Under the pieces are notes generated by a model. The model saw only the letters and a list, made by a program, of their open reading frames with translations. It searched no databases and was not told the DNA's origin. DNA of 64,000 nucleotides, from assembly GCA_900755895.1 (NCBI GenBank), contig CAAEIG010000102.1:62001-126000 (forward strand). The letters are read 5' to 3'. Shown here one piece after another: positions 1 to 9,555 of this stretch. Numbering within the stretch: the first letter of the stretch is position 1; each line of letters opens with the position of its first letter. The position numbers and the translations under genes were made by a program. This DNA comes from Clostridia bacterium (GTDB taxonomy: Bacteria; Bacillota; Clostridia; Oscillospirales; Acutalibacteraceae).

Positions 1-33
1 TTCCTCTTCCTCGTAAATCGCTTCTTCATTCAT
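1..33 (-). CDS. 5' end of a gene downstream of cheA (possibly cheW)
   Basis: Only the first eleven codons are in the window. Read on the minus strand they start at ATG (33-31) and encode MNEEAIYEEEE, running off the left edge. An AAGGAGG ribosome binding site (complement of about 47-53) lies a suitable distance upstream, and the cheA stop is 35 bases away, so the two are probably cotranscribed. An acidic N-terminus and a position right after cheA would fit CheW, the adaptor that couples chemoreceptors to CheA, but that identity is inferred from context only. Confidence 0.5.
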   Translation of the reverse strand, partial: MNEEAIYEEEE

Positions 34-67
34 AGGATTCTGGATGCCTCCTTATTTTTCGCAAGAA

Positions 68-2161
68 TTAGAGCAGTCCCTGGGCGGCCTTATACAGGTT
101 CAGCACGTCCAGAATGATACTGATGCTGCCATCGCCCAAAAGTGTGCAACCGTTGATGCCGTATTCCTTGATGTTAAAGCTGTTGAGATAGCTGGGCAGC
201 TGCTTGACCACCACCTGCTGTTCTCCCAGCAGTTCATCCACGAACAGGCAGTAAGAGCATTCACCGGATTCCAACCACATGACAATGCCGTCGCTGATTT
301 CAGTGCGGCCCTTTTCCAGCTGATAGACGTCTCTTGCCCGAACGATGGGGTAGAAGTTGTCGAGAATTTTAATCATCTCGCCGCCGGCAGAATCCAGTTC
401 CACATCCTGGGAGGAAACCTTCAGGCTTTGGCGGATGTTGTTGATGGGAATGGTGAAAATGGAATCTCCCACGGAGACTTCCATGCCGTCCATAATGGAC
501 ATGGTCAGCGGGATCTTGAGGATGGTGGTCATGCCCTTGCCGGGTTCGCTCTCCAGTTTGATGGTACCGCCCACCTCTTCGATGTTGCGTTTAACCACGT
601 CCATGCCCACACCACGGCCGGAGAACTCAGTCACCTGGGTGTTGGTGGAGAAGCCGGGCAGCATGAGGAAATTCAAAATTTCCTTGTTGGAGTACTCCAT
701 ATCAGGACTTGCCAAACCATTTTTAATGGCCTTATTCAAAACGCCTTCGTAGTTGACACCTTGACCGTCGTCCTGAATCTCAATGATGACTTCACTGCCG
801 GTATCCCGGGCGGAGAGGATCACCTCGCCCACCGGGTCCTTGCCGGCCTTGATGCGATCTTCCTCATTGTCCTCGATGCCATGGTCCATGGAATTTCGGA
901 TGATGTGCATGATGGGATCACCGATGCTGTCCACGATGGTTTTATCCACTTCAGTGTCCTCGCCCACCAAGGTCAGTTTGGCGCGCTTATTCAGCTTTTT
1001 GCTCATATCACGCACAATGCGGTTCATCTTTTGGAAGGTGCCCGAGACAGGGACCATCCGCAGGGACATGGCCACATCCTGCAGCTCGTCGGTGAGCTTG
1101 CGCAGCTGACGTGCGGATTTGGTGAACTGATCCAGATTCAGTCCCTTCAGATCGGGGGAAGATGTGACCATGCTTTCGGTAATGACGATTTCGCCCACCA
1201 GAGCATTGAGCTGATCCAACTTGTTCAAGTTCACGCTGATCAAGCTCTCCTTGGGATGCTGAGCAGAGGGGGTAGGCGTCCCAGCTTGAGGAGCCGGAGC
1301 CGCTTTGGGGGAAGGCTGAGCCGCAGGTTTTTCTGCAGCCTGCGCAGGAGCTTCCGGAGCGGGGGCGGGTTCAGGCTTGGGGGGAGCATCCTCTGTCTGA
1401 TAGGAACGCACAGAACCGGAAGTGGTCACAGTCTGAATGGCGTTGTCACGCTGTTCCTTGTCCTTGAAGAAGAGAGTGAAACCATGTTCAACAATCTGTT
1501 CCGCAGTGTCTTGATTGGTTTCCACGTCGGCAGGTTCAAAGGAAAAATCTCCCTCAGGACAGAAGTCCCGGATGGAGTTGACTATCATAAAGGAGCGCAG
1601 ATTCTCCATGCCGCAGCCCTCGTCGAACATCACGTGGAGGGAGTAGGGGAATTCTGCGTTTGTAGCCGTTGCCTGAGCGGCAGCATGGGGAGCGTCTTTG
1701 GAAGCGTCTGCCGGGGCACCTTTGGGGGCGTCTTTGGAAGTGTCCGTTTTTTCGCCCTTAATTTTAGCCATCAGGCTCTTAATATTTTCCAAAAGGGTGT
1801 CGATAGAATCATTGGGAGTTTCGCCTGATTCGATCTTTTCCACTTCGCTGCGGAAGTAGTCGATCGATTGAAACAGAAGATCGAACAGTGCCGGACGATC
1901 CTCTTCGGGAACCACATCCATGGTTTTGTCCCGGATGATGAAAAACAGGTCCTCCACTCGGTGGGCCACCGTTGCGGGGTTGTCAAACTCCATCATGGCG
2001 GAGGAGCCTTTAATGGTGTGCATGATGCGAAAGATTTCGTTGACATCGTCTTGAGAGAAGGTGTCCACCTTTTCCGCGGAGAGCACCATGGTCTCCAATT
2101 GCTCCAGGAGCGTGTTGGTTTCATAAATATAGGCATCTAAGATGTCCTTGTTGGTATCCAT
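68..2161 (-). CDS. cheA: Chemotaxis histidine kinase CheA
   Basis: CheA autophosphorylates under chemoreceptor control and passes the phosphate to CheY and CheB to steer flagellar rotation. All five domains are visible. The HPt domain carries phospho-accepting His48 in the HTIKGSS box. A CheY-binding P2-like segment (about 170-255) is followed by a long Pro/Ala-rich linker (about 255-305) and the dimerisation helices (about 310-375). The ATPase domain has N-box RNSMDHG, G1 DDGQG and G2 GRGVGMD. A CheW-like regulatory domain (about 560-697) ends the protein. Length (697 residues) is normal. I chose the ATG at 2161; a TTG two codons earlier is possible. The gene is divergent from the FliK/FlhB/PilZ-like trio and reads toward a partial gene at the left edge, so a chemotaxis operon probably continues outside the window. 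Confidence 0.97.
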   Translation of the reverse strand: MDTNKDILDAYIYETNTLLEQLETMVLSAEKVDTFSQDDVNEIFRIMHTIKGSSAMMEFDNPATVAHRVEDLFFIIRDKTMDVVPEEDRPALFDLLFQSIDYFRSEVEKIESGETPNDSIDTLLENIKSLMAKIKGEKTDTSKDAPKGAPADASKDAPHAAAQATATNAEFPYSLHVMFDEGCGMENLRSFMIVNSIRDFCPEGDFSFEPADVETNQDTAEQIVEHGFTLFFKDKEQRDNAIQTVTTSGSVRSYQTEDAPPKPEPAPAPEAPAQAAEKPAAQPSPKAAPAPQAGTPTPSAQHPKESLISVNLNKLDQLNALVGEIVITESMVTSSPDLKGLNLDQFTKSARQLRKLTDELQDVAMSLRMVPVSGTFQKMNRIVRDMSKKLNKRAKLTLVGEDTEVDKTIVDSIGDPIMHIIRNSMDHGIEDNEEDRIKAGKDPVGEVILSARDTGSEVIIEIQDDGQGVNYEGVLNKAIKNGLASPDMEYSNKEILNFLMLPGFSTNTQVTEFSGRGVGMDVVKRNIEEVGGTIKLESEPGKGMTTILKIPLTMSIMDGMEVSVGDSIFTIPINNIRQSLKVSSQDVELDSAGGEMIKILDNFYPIVRARDVYQLEKGRTEISDGIVMWLESGECSYCLFVDELLGEQQVVVKQLPSYLNSFNIKEYGINGCTLLGDGSISIILDVLNLYKAAQGLL

Positions 2162-2264
2162 AAACAAACTGCACCGCCTTTTTGTAACCTTATATTGGTT
2201 TTATCGGCATGGCGTGCGGGAAAATTAAGTAGGCCGTGCAATTTTTGTCCCAGAGGTGTATAGC

Positions 2265-3692
2265 ATGCCTGAAATATTAGGGGCCACCAATCCGGTCCCC
2301 GGTTATGACAATGCGGGTGCAAACCGTAATCCGCAGATTTCTCCAAATGATACACAAATCGCAAATATTCCGGATCCCGACCGAGTGACGCGGCCGGACA
2401 ACCGAACTGAGCAGCAGGACAGCGGTCAGATGGGCTCAGGAACGATCCGATATGATTCTAACTTTCAGACGTTTTTGCAGCGGTTGCGGCAGGCTCCCTC
2501 TGCTCTAGAGAGTTTGACCACGCTGTTGCGTTCCATGACGGTGGTGTCCTCGGGCATGAGCGAGGGGATTGCCGGGGATATGGCAAAGCTTTTGCAGCAA
2601 ATTCCCATGGACGAACAGCAGCTCAAGCAGTTTCTGTCCAGTCAGGTGAAAAACGGATCGAAATTCAGAGGGGCTCTGTTTGCGCTGTTGCGCAACGCCT
2701 ACGGAAACGCTGCATCGGAGACTGTTCGCCAGGATATTCTTCAGTTCGTAAAAGCCTATGGTGATTTTGCCTCTTCTTCGCATCTGGAAAAGAGCATGCT
2801 GCGGAATCTTTTGGGGATGGCTGACTCCATGCCCAAGAGTTGGGGAGAGCATCTGCGTCAGTTGGCTGGAGAGATGCAGAACACCGTGGCTTCGGGAGAT
2901 CGGGCAGCCACTTTGACTCTGTTGCAGCAGCGGGTGTTCCCCTATATGGCGGATTACGTGGATCGCACCCATGATATGGGCACACCCCGGGCACTGTTGT
3001 CACTGCTAACTTTGGATATGGCCCGTTACGAAAACGGTTCAGAGCAAAATGTGCTGCAAGCTTTCCACAGGATGACCGGGTTTGGCACTCTGCGGGAGCA
3101 GCTGGGGGGAATTGACGACGAGGCTCTGATGCATCTGTTCAAGAGCATGACATCGGATGAAAATTCTCCTGCGGCACGCTTTGCTGATCAGTTGGCAGAG
3201 GCAGCTGGCCGAGCTCTGCGCGGCGAGGGGGACGCCCAGGTTCAGGAGTCCTTCCGGCAGTTGGTTCATGCAATGCTCATCAACGAGAGTGTGTATATGC
3301 CCATCAACCATTTTATGCTGCCAGCAGAAATTGATGGGAGAGCTCTTTTTTCCGAGATGTGGGTGGATCCCGACGCGGAGAATGAAGCCGATGCCAAGTC
3401 TGATCGAAAGGGAGGCGGGGTGCGTTTCCTGTTGAAGTTGGACGTCCAGACCCTGGGGCTGTTTGATGTGATTCTGTTCAACCAGGGACGGGATGTGGAC
3501 GTGCAGGTTTTCTGTCCCGAAAAGGCCGCAACCTTTACACGGCAGATTGAAACCGCAGTCAGTGGTATTTTAACTCGCAACGGGTTGACGCCGAAAAAGG
3601 TAGTAGCCCGCCGTATGGAACGCCCGGTGACGCTGACCGAGGTGTTCCCAAAAATTTTTGAAGGGAAGAATTGCGTGGATGTCAAAGTCTGA
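2265..3692 (+). CDS. FliK-like (hook-length control C-domain) protein
   Basis: This 475-residue protein is hydrophilic, largely helical, and has no signal peptide or membrane segment. About its last 90 residues (from VRFLLKLDV to the end) show the pattern of the FliK C-terminal domain: alternating beta strands (L.L....LG, then V.V), a helix, and NGL near the end. FliK measures flagellar hook length and switches the export apparatus through FlhB. The next gene encodes an FlhB C-terminal-like protein and overlaps this one by 14 bases, which supports the reading. The N-terminal part (1-380) is not recognised. ATG 2265 has AGAGGTG just upstream; a GTG at 2256 is the alternative. Function is inferred; the homology is weak by eye. 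Confidence 0.6.
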   Translation: MPEILGATNPVPGYDNAGANRNPQISPNDTQIANIPDPDRVTRPDNRTEQQDSGQMGSGTIRYDSNFQTFLQRLRQAPSALESLTTLLRSMTVVSSGMSEGIAGDMAKLLQQIPMDEQQLKQFLSSQVKNGSKFRGALFALLRNAYGNAASETVRQDILQFVKAYGDFASSSHLEKSMLRNLLGMADSMPKSWGEHLRQLAGEMQNTVASGDRAATLTLLQQRVFPYMADYVDRTHDMGTPRALLSLLTLDMARYENGSEQNVLQAFHRMTGFGTLREQLGGIDDEALMHLFKSMTSDENSPAARFADQLAEAAGRALRGEGDAQVQESFRQLVHAMLINESVYMPINHFMLPAEIDGRALFSEMWVDPDAENEADAKSDRKGGGVRFLLKLDVQTLGLFDVILFNQGRDVDVQVFCPEKAATFTRQIETAVSGILTRNGLTPKKVVARRMERPVTLTEVFPKIFEGKNCVDVKV

Positions 3693-4002
3693 GAATACAC
3701 AACAGCCGGTACAGGGCTCGGCGAAGCGGGCAGTGGCCCTGCAGTACGGCAGCAAGGATTCAGCTCCGGTGGTGGTTGCCGCCGGGATGGGGTATCTTGC
3801 GGAGAAGATTGTGGAGACTGCCGCGGACAGCGGTGTTCCCATTTATGAAGACAATTCCCTTGCCACAGTGTTGTCTCAGTTGAAGTTGGGTCAGGAAATT
3901 CCTGAGGAGCTTTATCAAGCTGTGGTAGAGATCTATGTGTACTTTTTAAAATTCGACCCTGATACCGGGGGCGTGAAAAAGGAGGAGGAGCCTGCATCAT
4001 GA
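3679..4002 (+). CDS. FlhB C-terminal-domain-like protein
   Basis: The 107-residue protein matches the cytoplasmic domain of FlhB/YscU export-switch proteins from just after the NPTH autocleavage site: AVALQYGS, APVVVAAGMG, IVETAADSGVPIYED, LGQEIPEELYQAVVEIYVYF. The NPTH motif and the FlhB membrane helices are absent, so it corresponds to the cleaved fragment alone. Stand-alone proteins of this kind (B. subtilis YlqH, for example) are known and can substitute for the FlhB C-domain in some species. It overlaps the FliK-like gene upstream by 14 bases and the PilZ gene downstream by 4 (ATGA), so translation is probably coupled. ATG 3679 was chosen over an upstream TTG at 3658. Confidence 0.85.
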   Translation: MSKSENTQQPVQGSAKRAVALQYGSKDSAPVVVAAGMGYLAEKIVETAADSGVPIYEDNSLATVLSQLKLGQEIPEELYQAVVEIYVYFLKFDPDTGGVKKEEEPAS

Positions 4003-4598
4003 GCAATGCCCGCTATCTGATATTGGACGCGGAGAAGCGCCCGTTGACCTATGGAGAGCTTCTGGATCCTCCAGAAGCAGAACGGTTTCAGATTCGCGTT
4101 CCAGCGGATAGGCTGGAGACGGTCATGGAACGTCCCACTGTCCAGTTGATAGGAATTTCAGAAGGAGCAGGAGTGCTCGTAGGGCGTGTGGAAGACAGCC
4201 GTGGGGATGACATTGTGGTGATTACAAAGCTTGAGGCTTTGGACGAAAATCTTCGTCAGAACCTGAGGATGCCGGTTCGTTTTTCCACCTTTCTCTATCC
4301 TGTGACAGGAGCGTGGAAGGGAAGGCGCCAGGCGGAATCTGTGGATTTGAGCTGTGGAGGTATTGGCTTTACATGCAGAGAACGTCTGGAGGAGAACGAG
4401 CTATTGGAGATCGTGATCCCCATTACCACTCAACCTCTGGTAGTGACCTGTCGGATTCTTCGGATACGTCAGGAAGAGGACGGCGGCTTTTTTTACGCGG
4501 CAGAGTTCATAGAGCTTTGCAATGGAGAGGAGAGCATGCTTCGAGAAGCGGTGTTTTCCGTCCAGCTGAGCAGCCGGCCCAAGCCAGTTTCTATATGA
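3999..4598 (+). CDS. PilZ-domain c-di-GMP receptor
   Basis: The 199-residue cytosolic protein carries both hallmark PilZ c-di-GMP-binding motifs: RxxxR (RMPVR, about residue 90) and [D/N]xSxxG (DLSCGG, about residues 112-117). They are followed by the beta-barrel strands of the domain. The N-terminal 85 residues resemble the YcgR-N-type flagellar brake domain in position, with a strand pattern (VQLIGISEGAGVLVGRV), but I could not confirm it. YcgR-like proteins slow flagellar motors when c-di-GMP rises, which would fit a gene translationally coupled (ATGA overlap) to flagellar-type neighbours and divergent from cheA. Its binding residues look intact. Confidence 0.85.
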   Translation: MSNARYLILDAEKRPLTYGELLDPPEAERFQIRVPADRLETVMERPTVQLIGISEGAGVLVGRVEDSRGDDIVVITKLEALDENLRQNLRMPVRFSTFLYPVTGAWKGRRQAESVDLSCGGIGFTCRERLEENELLEIVIPITTQPLVVTCRILRIRQEEDGGFFYAAEFIELCNGEESMLREAVFSVQLSSRPKPVSI

Positions 4599-4650
4599 TT
4601 ATTTAGGACAACCTTTCTAGCATATCTGAGTAAAGGAGAAAGTGAGTAAC

Positions 4651-7600
4651 ATGGAAAAAACAAAGCAAAAACCTTGGAAGCGGCTTCTTGCAGCGCTTCT
4701 GGCGGTGGCGTTGATCTGGTGCGCCGCCCCTCCGCTGGTACGCCAAGTTCAGGCGGCCTCTTGGATGGACAGCTATCTGAACCAGGTGGTGGAGTGGGGC
4801 GTCATGCGCGGCGACCTGCAGGGCAATTTGGAACCCAACAGGGATATCACCCGTGCAGAGTTCTGCACCATGATTAACCGAGCTTTTGGCTACACAGAGG
4901 TGGGGCCCCATCCCTTTACCGATGTGAAGTCCAAGGACTGGTATGCCGATGATATTGCCATTGCATATAATCAGGGCTATCTGTTTGGCACTTCGGCAAC
5001 CACGGCATCGCCCAATGATCCTCTGACTCGTGAGCAGGCAATGGTCATTCTGGGCAAGAACCTGATGCTGCAGACCCAGCCCGGTGAAGTGCTTGGCTTT
5101 ACAGATAGCCGGACTTTCAGCGATTGGGCCAAGGGATGGATCCGCGCTGTGTCAGAATGCGGTATCATAAGCGGTTATCCCGATGGCACCTTCCGCCCCA
5201 GAAACAATATCTCTCGCGGTGAAACTGCCACGATTCTGGTGAAGGCCATTGGCAATTTGGTAAAGGAGCCTGGCGAGACCACTCTGGGCGGCGTGTACGG
5301 CAATGTGGTTATCAACACTTCCGGCGTCCATTTGAAGGATACCGTGATTGCCGGTAACTTGTATATCACCGGAGGCGTGGGCCTTGGAGATGTGCTGCTG
5401 GATAACGTCACTGTTTTGGGCAGAATCGTGGTCAGCGGAGCTGGCGAGAGCAACGCCGGTGAAAGCAGTGTGATTCTGCGAAATGTCTCTGCCCAGGAAA
5501 TGGTAGTGGACGGTCTGTCCAATCAGTTTGTTTCTATCCGCGCTGAAGGTGATACCACGATTGATGTGACCCATGTGCGGACGGACGCCTATATTGAAGA
5601 TGCTACCGAGTCTCCCTATGGTTTGTTGTCCATTCAGCTGGACGGGGAGAACGGACTGTCCTTGCAGGTGGCGGGCAATATCAAGGAGGTCATCAACAAG
5701 ACTCCGGATTCCCACCTGACTATTGCGCAGGGACCTGCTGCCACAGTGACCATTGATGAGGAAGCTATCAATTCCACACTGACGATTGAGCAGGGAGCCA
5801 GTGTGGGCAACTTGAATCTGGATGTGGGTACTACTGTAGACGGCGAGGGCGATATCGGCCACGCCAATGTCAATGCTCCTGGATGCTCTATCGAGCAGCT
5901 TCCCGATACCATTGTGATTCGTCCTGGTATCACTGCTGATGTCGACGGTGAAGAAATGGACAGCACTGCAGCGGCTGAGTCCTCTGCAGATCCCCGACTG
6001 TTGGCAGGGTATCCCGCTGCAAAGAATGTGGCTCCCACTTCTGCCAACGGTGTGTTTGCTGCAAATAAGTCTTCCACAATTTACTGGGCGCTCTCTGCTA
6101 CCACGGATGGTTCTGTGGAGGAGGACGACTTGATTGATCCTCCTGCATACGGCGGAGGAATTTTGGACAATGGTACCATCCAGGTGGGCAGCTCCGGGGA
6201 AGAGGGAACTGCGAAACTTTCCGGGCTCAATTCTGATGGCGCTTATTACATTTCTGCCATTGCAGTGGATAATCGCGGCAAGCGGAGCCCTGTAAAGGTA
6301 ACTGCCTTTTCGACTCCGGACAATACGGTGCCCAAGTTTACATCCGGGTATCCCTACATGTCCAAGATCACCAATACATCCGGCCAGGTTGCCGTTATGG
6401 CCAACAAGTCCTGCCAGCTGTATTATGCTGTGTTCCCCAAGGGCAGCGAAGCTCCCACGGTGCAAGACTTCAAGACGGGTTCTCTCAGCGGCAACTTGGG
6501 ATCTGGTATTCGAGACGTGACGAGAAATGTTATCGACCTGTTCTACGTGAACAATCAGAATCTCCAGGAACAGGTGGAATATGATCTCTATCTGTGCCTG
6601 ATTGACGCAGATGGCGGACTGAACTCCAATGTTCAGAAGCTCACCTTTAAGACTGTGGACGGCACACCTCCTGTGTTTGTCACAGAGCCCACCGTCACCT
6701 CTGTTCAGGTGACCAGCGTGGGGTTGCAGGCGATGCTCAATGAGAACGGCACCATTTACTGGGCACTGGTTGCCCAGGGCGACGAGTATCCTGATCCCAT
6801 CATGGGTGCCACAGAGCGTCCCGCCCTGGACGAGCTGGCAGCAAAGGTGGCTGTTGCTACCGGCGCTGGTGCTTTGAAGTCTGGCAGTGTTAAGGCTACT
6901 GCTAACAAGAACGTTACATTGAATATCACTGGTCTGGATCGTGAGACTGGCTACGACTTGTACTATGTGGCTCAGGATACCGCGGGCAACTATTCTCAGA
7001 CCGTGCGGAAAATCACCATTCATACCTTGGATAACACACCGCCTTCCGTTGAGCAGCAGTTTACCAAGACCGCAGACGAGGAAGGTACAGAACCCATGGC
7101 GGACACCGATATCGAGCTGGTGTTCAGTGAGGGAATTCTCGATTCCAAAGAGCTTCAGGTGTTTTACGAACTGTATTTGGAGGGAGACAGGGACAAGTTA
7201 GCAGATCTGTTGCGGGAAGATGTAATTCTTCAAGTGCGCGGCAACAACAATCGCTGGGAAAATGTTTCCGAAAAGCAGGGATCCGGCGAAAATCAGTTGC
7301 AGTGGGTGGATTATAACAAGGTAGAAGTGGAGATGAAGGATGGCAAGACCATCATTCGCTTCCCCTACGATGATGGCAACGGTGCTGTCAAGTTGGCCAG
7401 CGGTGGCACTTACCGCTTTGAGTTGAATCGCATTGCAGATACTTCCGATAACCGGAATCCCATGCAGGATGGCACACTAACACCGGTATTCACAACTGCG
7501 TTTGCAAGAATTGATCTTGCTCCCACTAACATTGCGACGCCGCCTCAAAGTGGTAGCGGTGATGTTCAGGTTGACATGGCCTTTGAAATGTACCCCTTGT

Positions 7601-9543
7601 CCACTGGTGCTGTGTCCGTTGGCTCTAACTATGACATGTTCTTGTGGGCCAATTTGGCAGTGGAATTTGAGCTTTACAGCCGTGTGGTAGATTCGGATGG
7701 CAATGTGGTAGAAGATGCAACTGATCCTATGGCAGTTGAGAAAGGTGTGTCTCCTGACGCACAAAAGTGGAATGAATTGGGTTCTTATTCCATTACAACC
7801 AATAACAATGAATGGCGGTATACCTCTGTTCGAAACGCAGGCAATACCCAGGGCAATTTCCCGTGGTTGGGTGATCTGAACGAGAATTATACTTATCAGT
7901 ATGCCATTCATGTTACCAAAGTAGAGGGTAACTCTGATCCCAACACCTGGAGCCAGAATGTGGAAATCCGTGTTACCTTGCCTGCTGGAGTGGATGCTAA
8001 TTTGCGTAATGCAGGCAGTGGTGCCAGTACAGAGGATAACTGGAATAATCTGGTTTCCTCGGGCTCCATCAGTCCTGTGGGTGATCCGGAGAACTTCTCT
8101 GTGTCCCGTCAGTTTACCGATCAGACACCTCCCACCTTTACAGGTAGCTATCCTCTGTTCCGTCCCAGTGATTCCTTTGTGGATATGGAACTGCAGTTGA
8201 GCCGTCGAGGCACCATTTACTATGTTTTGGCTCCTGCGGCAAGTGATACCATTAGCTCGCCTACAGTTCCTGCTACAACTAAGGATGGAGATGTAAAACT
8301 TGAAGATGTGCCCACCAGTGGTGCAGAGACGAGCAAGTGTCCGGATTTGCTGACACCTACACAGCAGGAAATCTACCAGGGTAACTACATCAATGCAGAC
8401 ATCAAAAAGGGTCGCGTTAGTGTGGATACTGGTGTTGTAAGTGAACGTGTAGAGAATTTGATGCCGGATACCACATACTATGCGTTTTTCGTTATCCAAG
8501 GCGATTCTCAGAATATCTCTAAAGTTTACATGTACAAATTTACCACAACCAAGGTGGAAGTTCCCGAGATTGGCCTGAGTGTAAACGGCAATGAGGTCAC
8601 AGTTAACACACATGTGACTTCTTCTGTGGAGTGGATTGTTATTCCCACTACCTATAATGAGGGCAACTATAGCATCTTGGGTAAAGAATTTGAGCCATAT
8701 TTTGATAATACAAATGGAACTTATACGAGCTGGGCTGAGGCTAAAGCTGCTTTGAAGATTACAGACAGTTCATTTACTGTTTTGGATGCCCTATTAACTC
8801 GTGTGGGAACGAGCAACCAGACGGTGTTTGACCTGCTTGCCAATGAGACGGCATACAACACTTTGTATGATTACGTTGTGGACAAGACAGCTGGTTCCAC
8901 AACGGATCAGGGTAACATCCCTGAGTTGGTGGCCAATGTTGGTCAAAAGGTTACCTGCAAATTGGATGAAATCGGCCAGTATTACTTTATTGCTGCCGCC
9001 CGGCACGTCCAAGGCCAGGAATATGCTTTCCACGCCGCTGCAGGTGTGCAGATGACTGATAGTACACCTCCCAATTATACAGACTTTGTTGGTTCCGTTG
9101 ATCCCCTAGCAGCTCAAATTGGATGGGATAGCTACAATGTTCCCATGACCACATGGCAGACAAAACCTGCGGAATACCAGTACAAGGGCAAGGTCAGCCT
9201 TTCCTTTGATGAGCCTGTCTATATGTACGATAGTTCCAGTGGTAAGATCACGAAACTTGACGATACGAATGTCAAAAACTTTTTGGGATCTGGCGGCGTC
9301 ACAATTACCAATGCTTCCGTTAACACAGCTGGAGGCGGTGGTACCATCGAAATTGAGTACTCTGCTGCCACGCACGGAGCGTATATCACTGTGTTTAACA
9401 CAGGTTATATTTGTGACGCTGAGGGCAACAACATGAAGAGCCGAATCACTTTGAACTTTAATGTATTTGGTCCTCATCCCTCCCAGAATAAAGACTGGTA
9501 CTATCCCGTTTGGACCTCGACTCCTCTACCAACTTCCAATTAA
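4651..9543 (+). CDS. Giant SLH-domain surface protein with Ig-like repeats
   Basis: This 1630-residue exported protein has a signal peptide (positive start, hydrophobic core LLAALLAVALIWCAA, cleavage near VQAAS). Three N-terminal SLH domains follow (about 37-85, 90-140, 150-205), each ending with the typical LTR/ITR/ISR-E-A/T pattern. SLH domains anchor proteins to pyruvylated secondary cell-wall polymers. Next comes a beta-helix-like stretch (about 215-430) of short V/I/G repeats. At least four Ig-like modules then share a TPP/VPKF...YP start and an IYWAL/YYVL strand. A Big_5-like module starts near DNTPPSVEQQF, and another CheY-unrelated beta-rich module ends the protein. Start ATG 4651 has AAAGGAG upstream; GTG 4642 is too close to it. 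It heads the surface island and is followed after 12 bases by a second SLH gene. The binding target is unknown. Confidence 0.92.
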   Translation: MEKTKQKPWKRLLAALLAVALIWCAAPPLVRQVQAASWMDSYLNQVVEWGVMRGDLQGNLEPNRDITRAEFCTMINRAFGYTEVGPHPFTDVKSKDWYADDIAIAYNQGYLFGTSATTASPNDPLTREQAMVILGKNLMLQTQPGEVLGFTDSRTFSDWAKGWIRAVSECGIISGYPDGTFRPRNNISRGETATILVKAIGNLVKEPGETTLGGVYGNVVINTSGVHLKDTVIAGNLYITGGVGLGDVLLDNVTVLGRIVVSGAGESNAGESSVILRNVSAQEMVVDGLSNQFVSIRAEGDTTIDVTHVRTDAYIEDATESPYGLLSIQLDGENGLSLQVAGNIKEVINKTPDSHLTIAQGPAATVTIDEEAINSTLTIEQGASVGNLNLDVGTTVDGEGDIGHANVNAPGCSIEQLPDTIVIRPGITADVDGEEMDSTAAAESSADPRLLAGYPAAKNVAPTSANGVFAANKSSTIYWALSATTDGSVEEDDLIDPPAYGGGILDNGTIQVGSSGEEGTAKLSGLNSDGAYYISAIAVDNRGKRSPVKVTAFSTPDNTVPKFTSGYPYMSKITNTSGQVAVMANKSCQLYYAVFPKGSEAPTVQDFKTGSLSGNLGSGIRDVTRNVIDLFYVNNQNLQEQVEYDLYLCLIDADGGLNSNVQKLTFKTVDGTPPVFVTEPTVTSVQVTSVGLQAMLNENGTIYWALVAQGDEYPDPIMGATERPALDELAAKVAVATGAGALKSGSVKATANKNVTLNITGLDRETGYDLYYVAQDTAGNYSQTVRKITIHTLDNTPPSVEQQFTKTADEEGTEPMADTDIELVFSEGILDSKELQVFYELYLEGDRDKLADLLREDVILQVRGNNNRWENVSEKQGSGENQLQWVDYNKVEVEMKDGKTIIRFPYDDGNGAVKLASGGTYRFELNRIADTSDNRNPMQDGTLTPVFTTAFARIDLAPTNIATPPQSGSGDVQVDMAFEMYPLSTGAVSVGSNYDMFLWANLAVEFELYSRVVDSDGNVVEDATDPMAVEKGVSPDAQKWNELGSYSITTNNNEWRYTSVRNAGNTQGNFPWLGDLNENYTYQYAIHVTKVEGNSDPNTWSQNVEIRVTLPAGVDANLRNAGSGASTEDNWNNLVSSGSISPVGDPENFSVSRQFTDQTPPTFTGSYPLFRPSDSFVDMELQLSRRGTIYYVLAPAASDTISSPTVPATTKDGDVKLEDVPTSGAETSKCPDLLTPTQQEIYQGNYINADIKKGRVSVDTGVVSERVENLMPDTTYYAFFVIQGDSQNISKVYMYKFTTTKVEVPEIGLSVNGNEVTVNTHVTSSVEWIVIPTTYNEGNYSILGKEFEPYFDNTNGTYTSWAEAKAALKITDSSFTVLDALLTRVGTSNQTVFDLLANETAYNTLYDYVVDKTAGSTTDQGNIPELVANVGQKVTCKLDEIGQYYFIAAARHVQGQEYAFHAAAGVQMTDSTPPNYTDFVGSVDPLAAQIGWDSYNVPMTTWQTKPAEYQYKGKVSLSFDEPVYMYDSSSGKITKLDDTNVKNFLGSGGVTITNASVNTAGGGGTIEIEYSAATHGAYITVFNTGYICDAEGNNMKSRITLNFNVFGPHPSQNKDWYYPVWTSTPLPTSN

Positions 9544-9555
9544 AGGAGGCCCCTT

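Noticed and set aside
44..1828. Long plus-strand frame (594 codons) opposite cheA
   Set aside because: It is fully antisense to a gene with clear CheA domains; its translation is His/Val/Ala-rich with no recognisable domain, as expected from codon bias.
5152..7023. 623-codon minus-strand frame opposite the giant SLH gene
   Set aside because: The plus-strand protein has a signal peptide and SLH domains; the antisense reading has neither.
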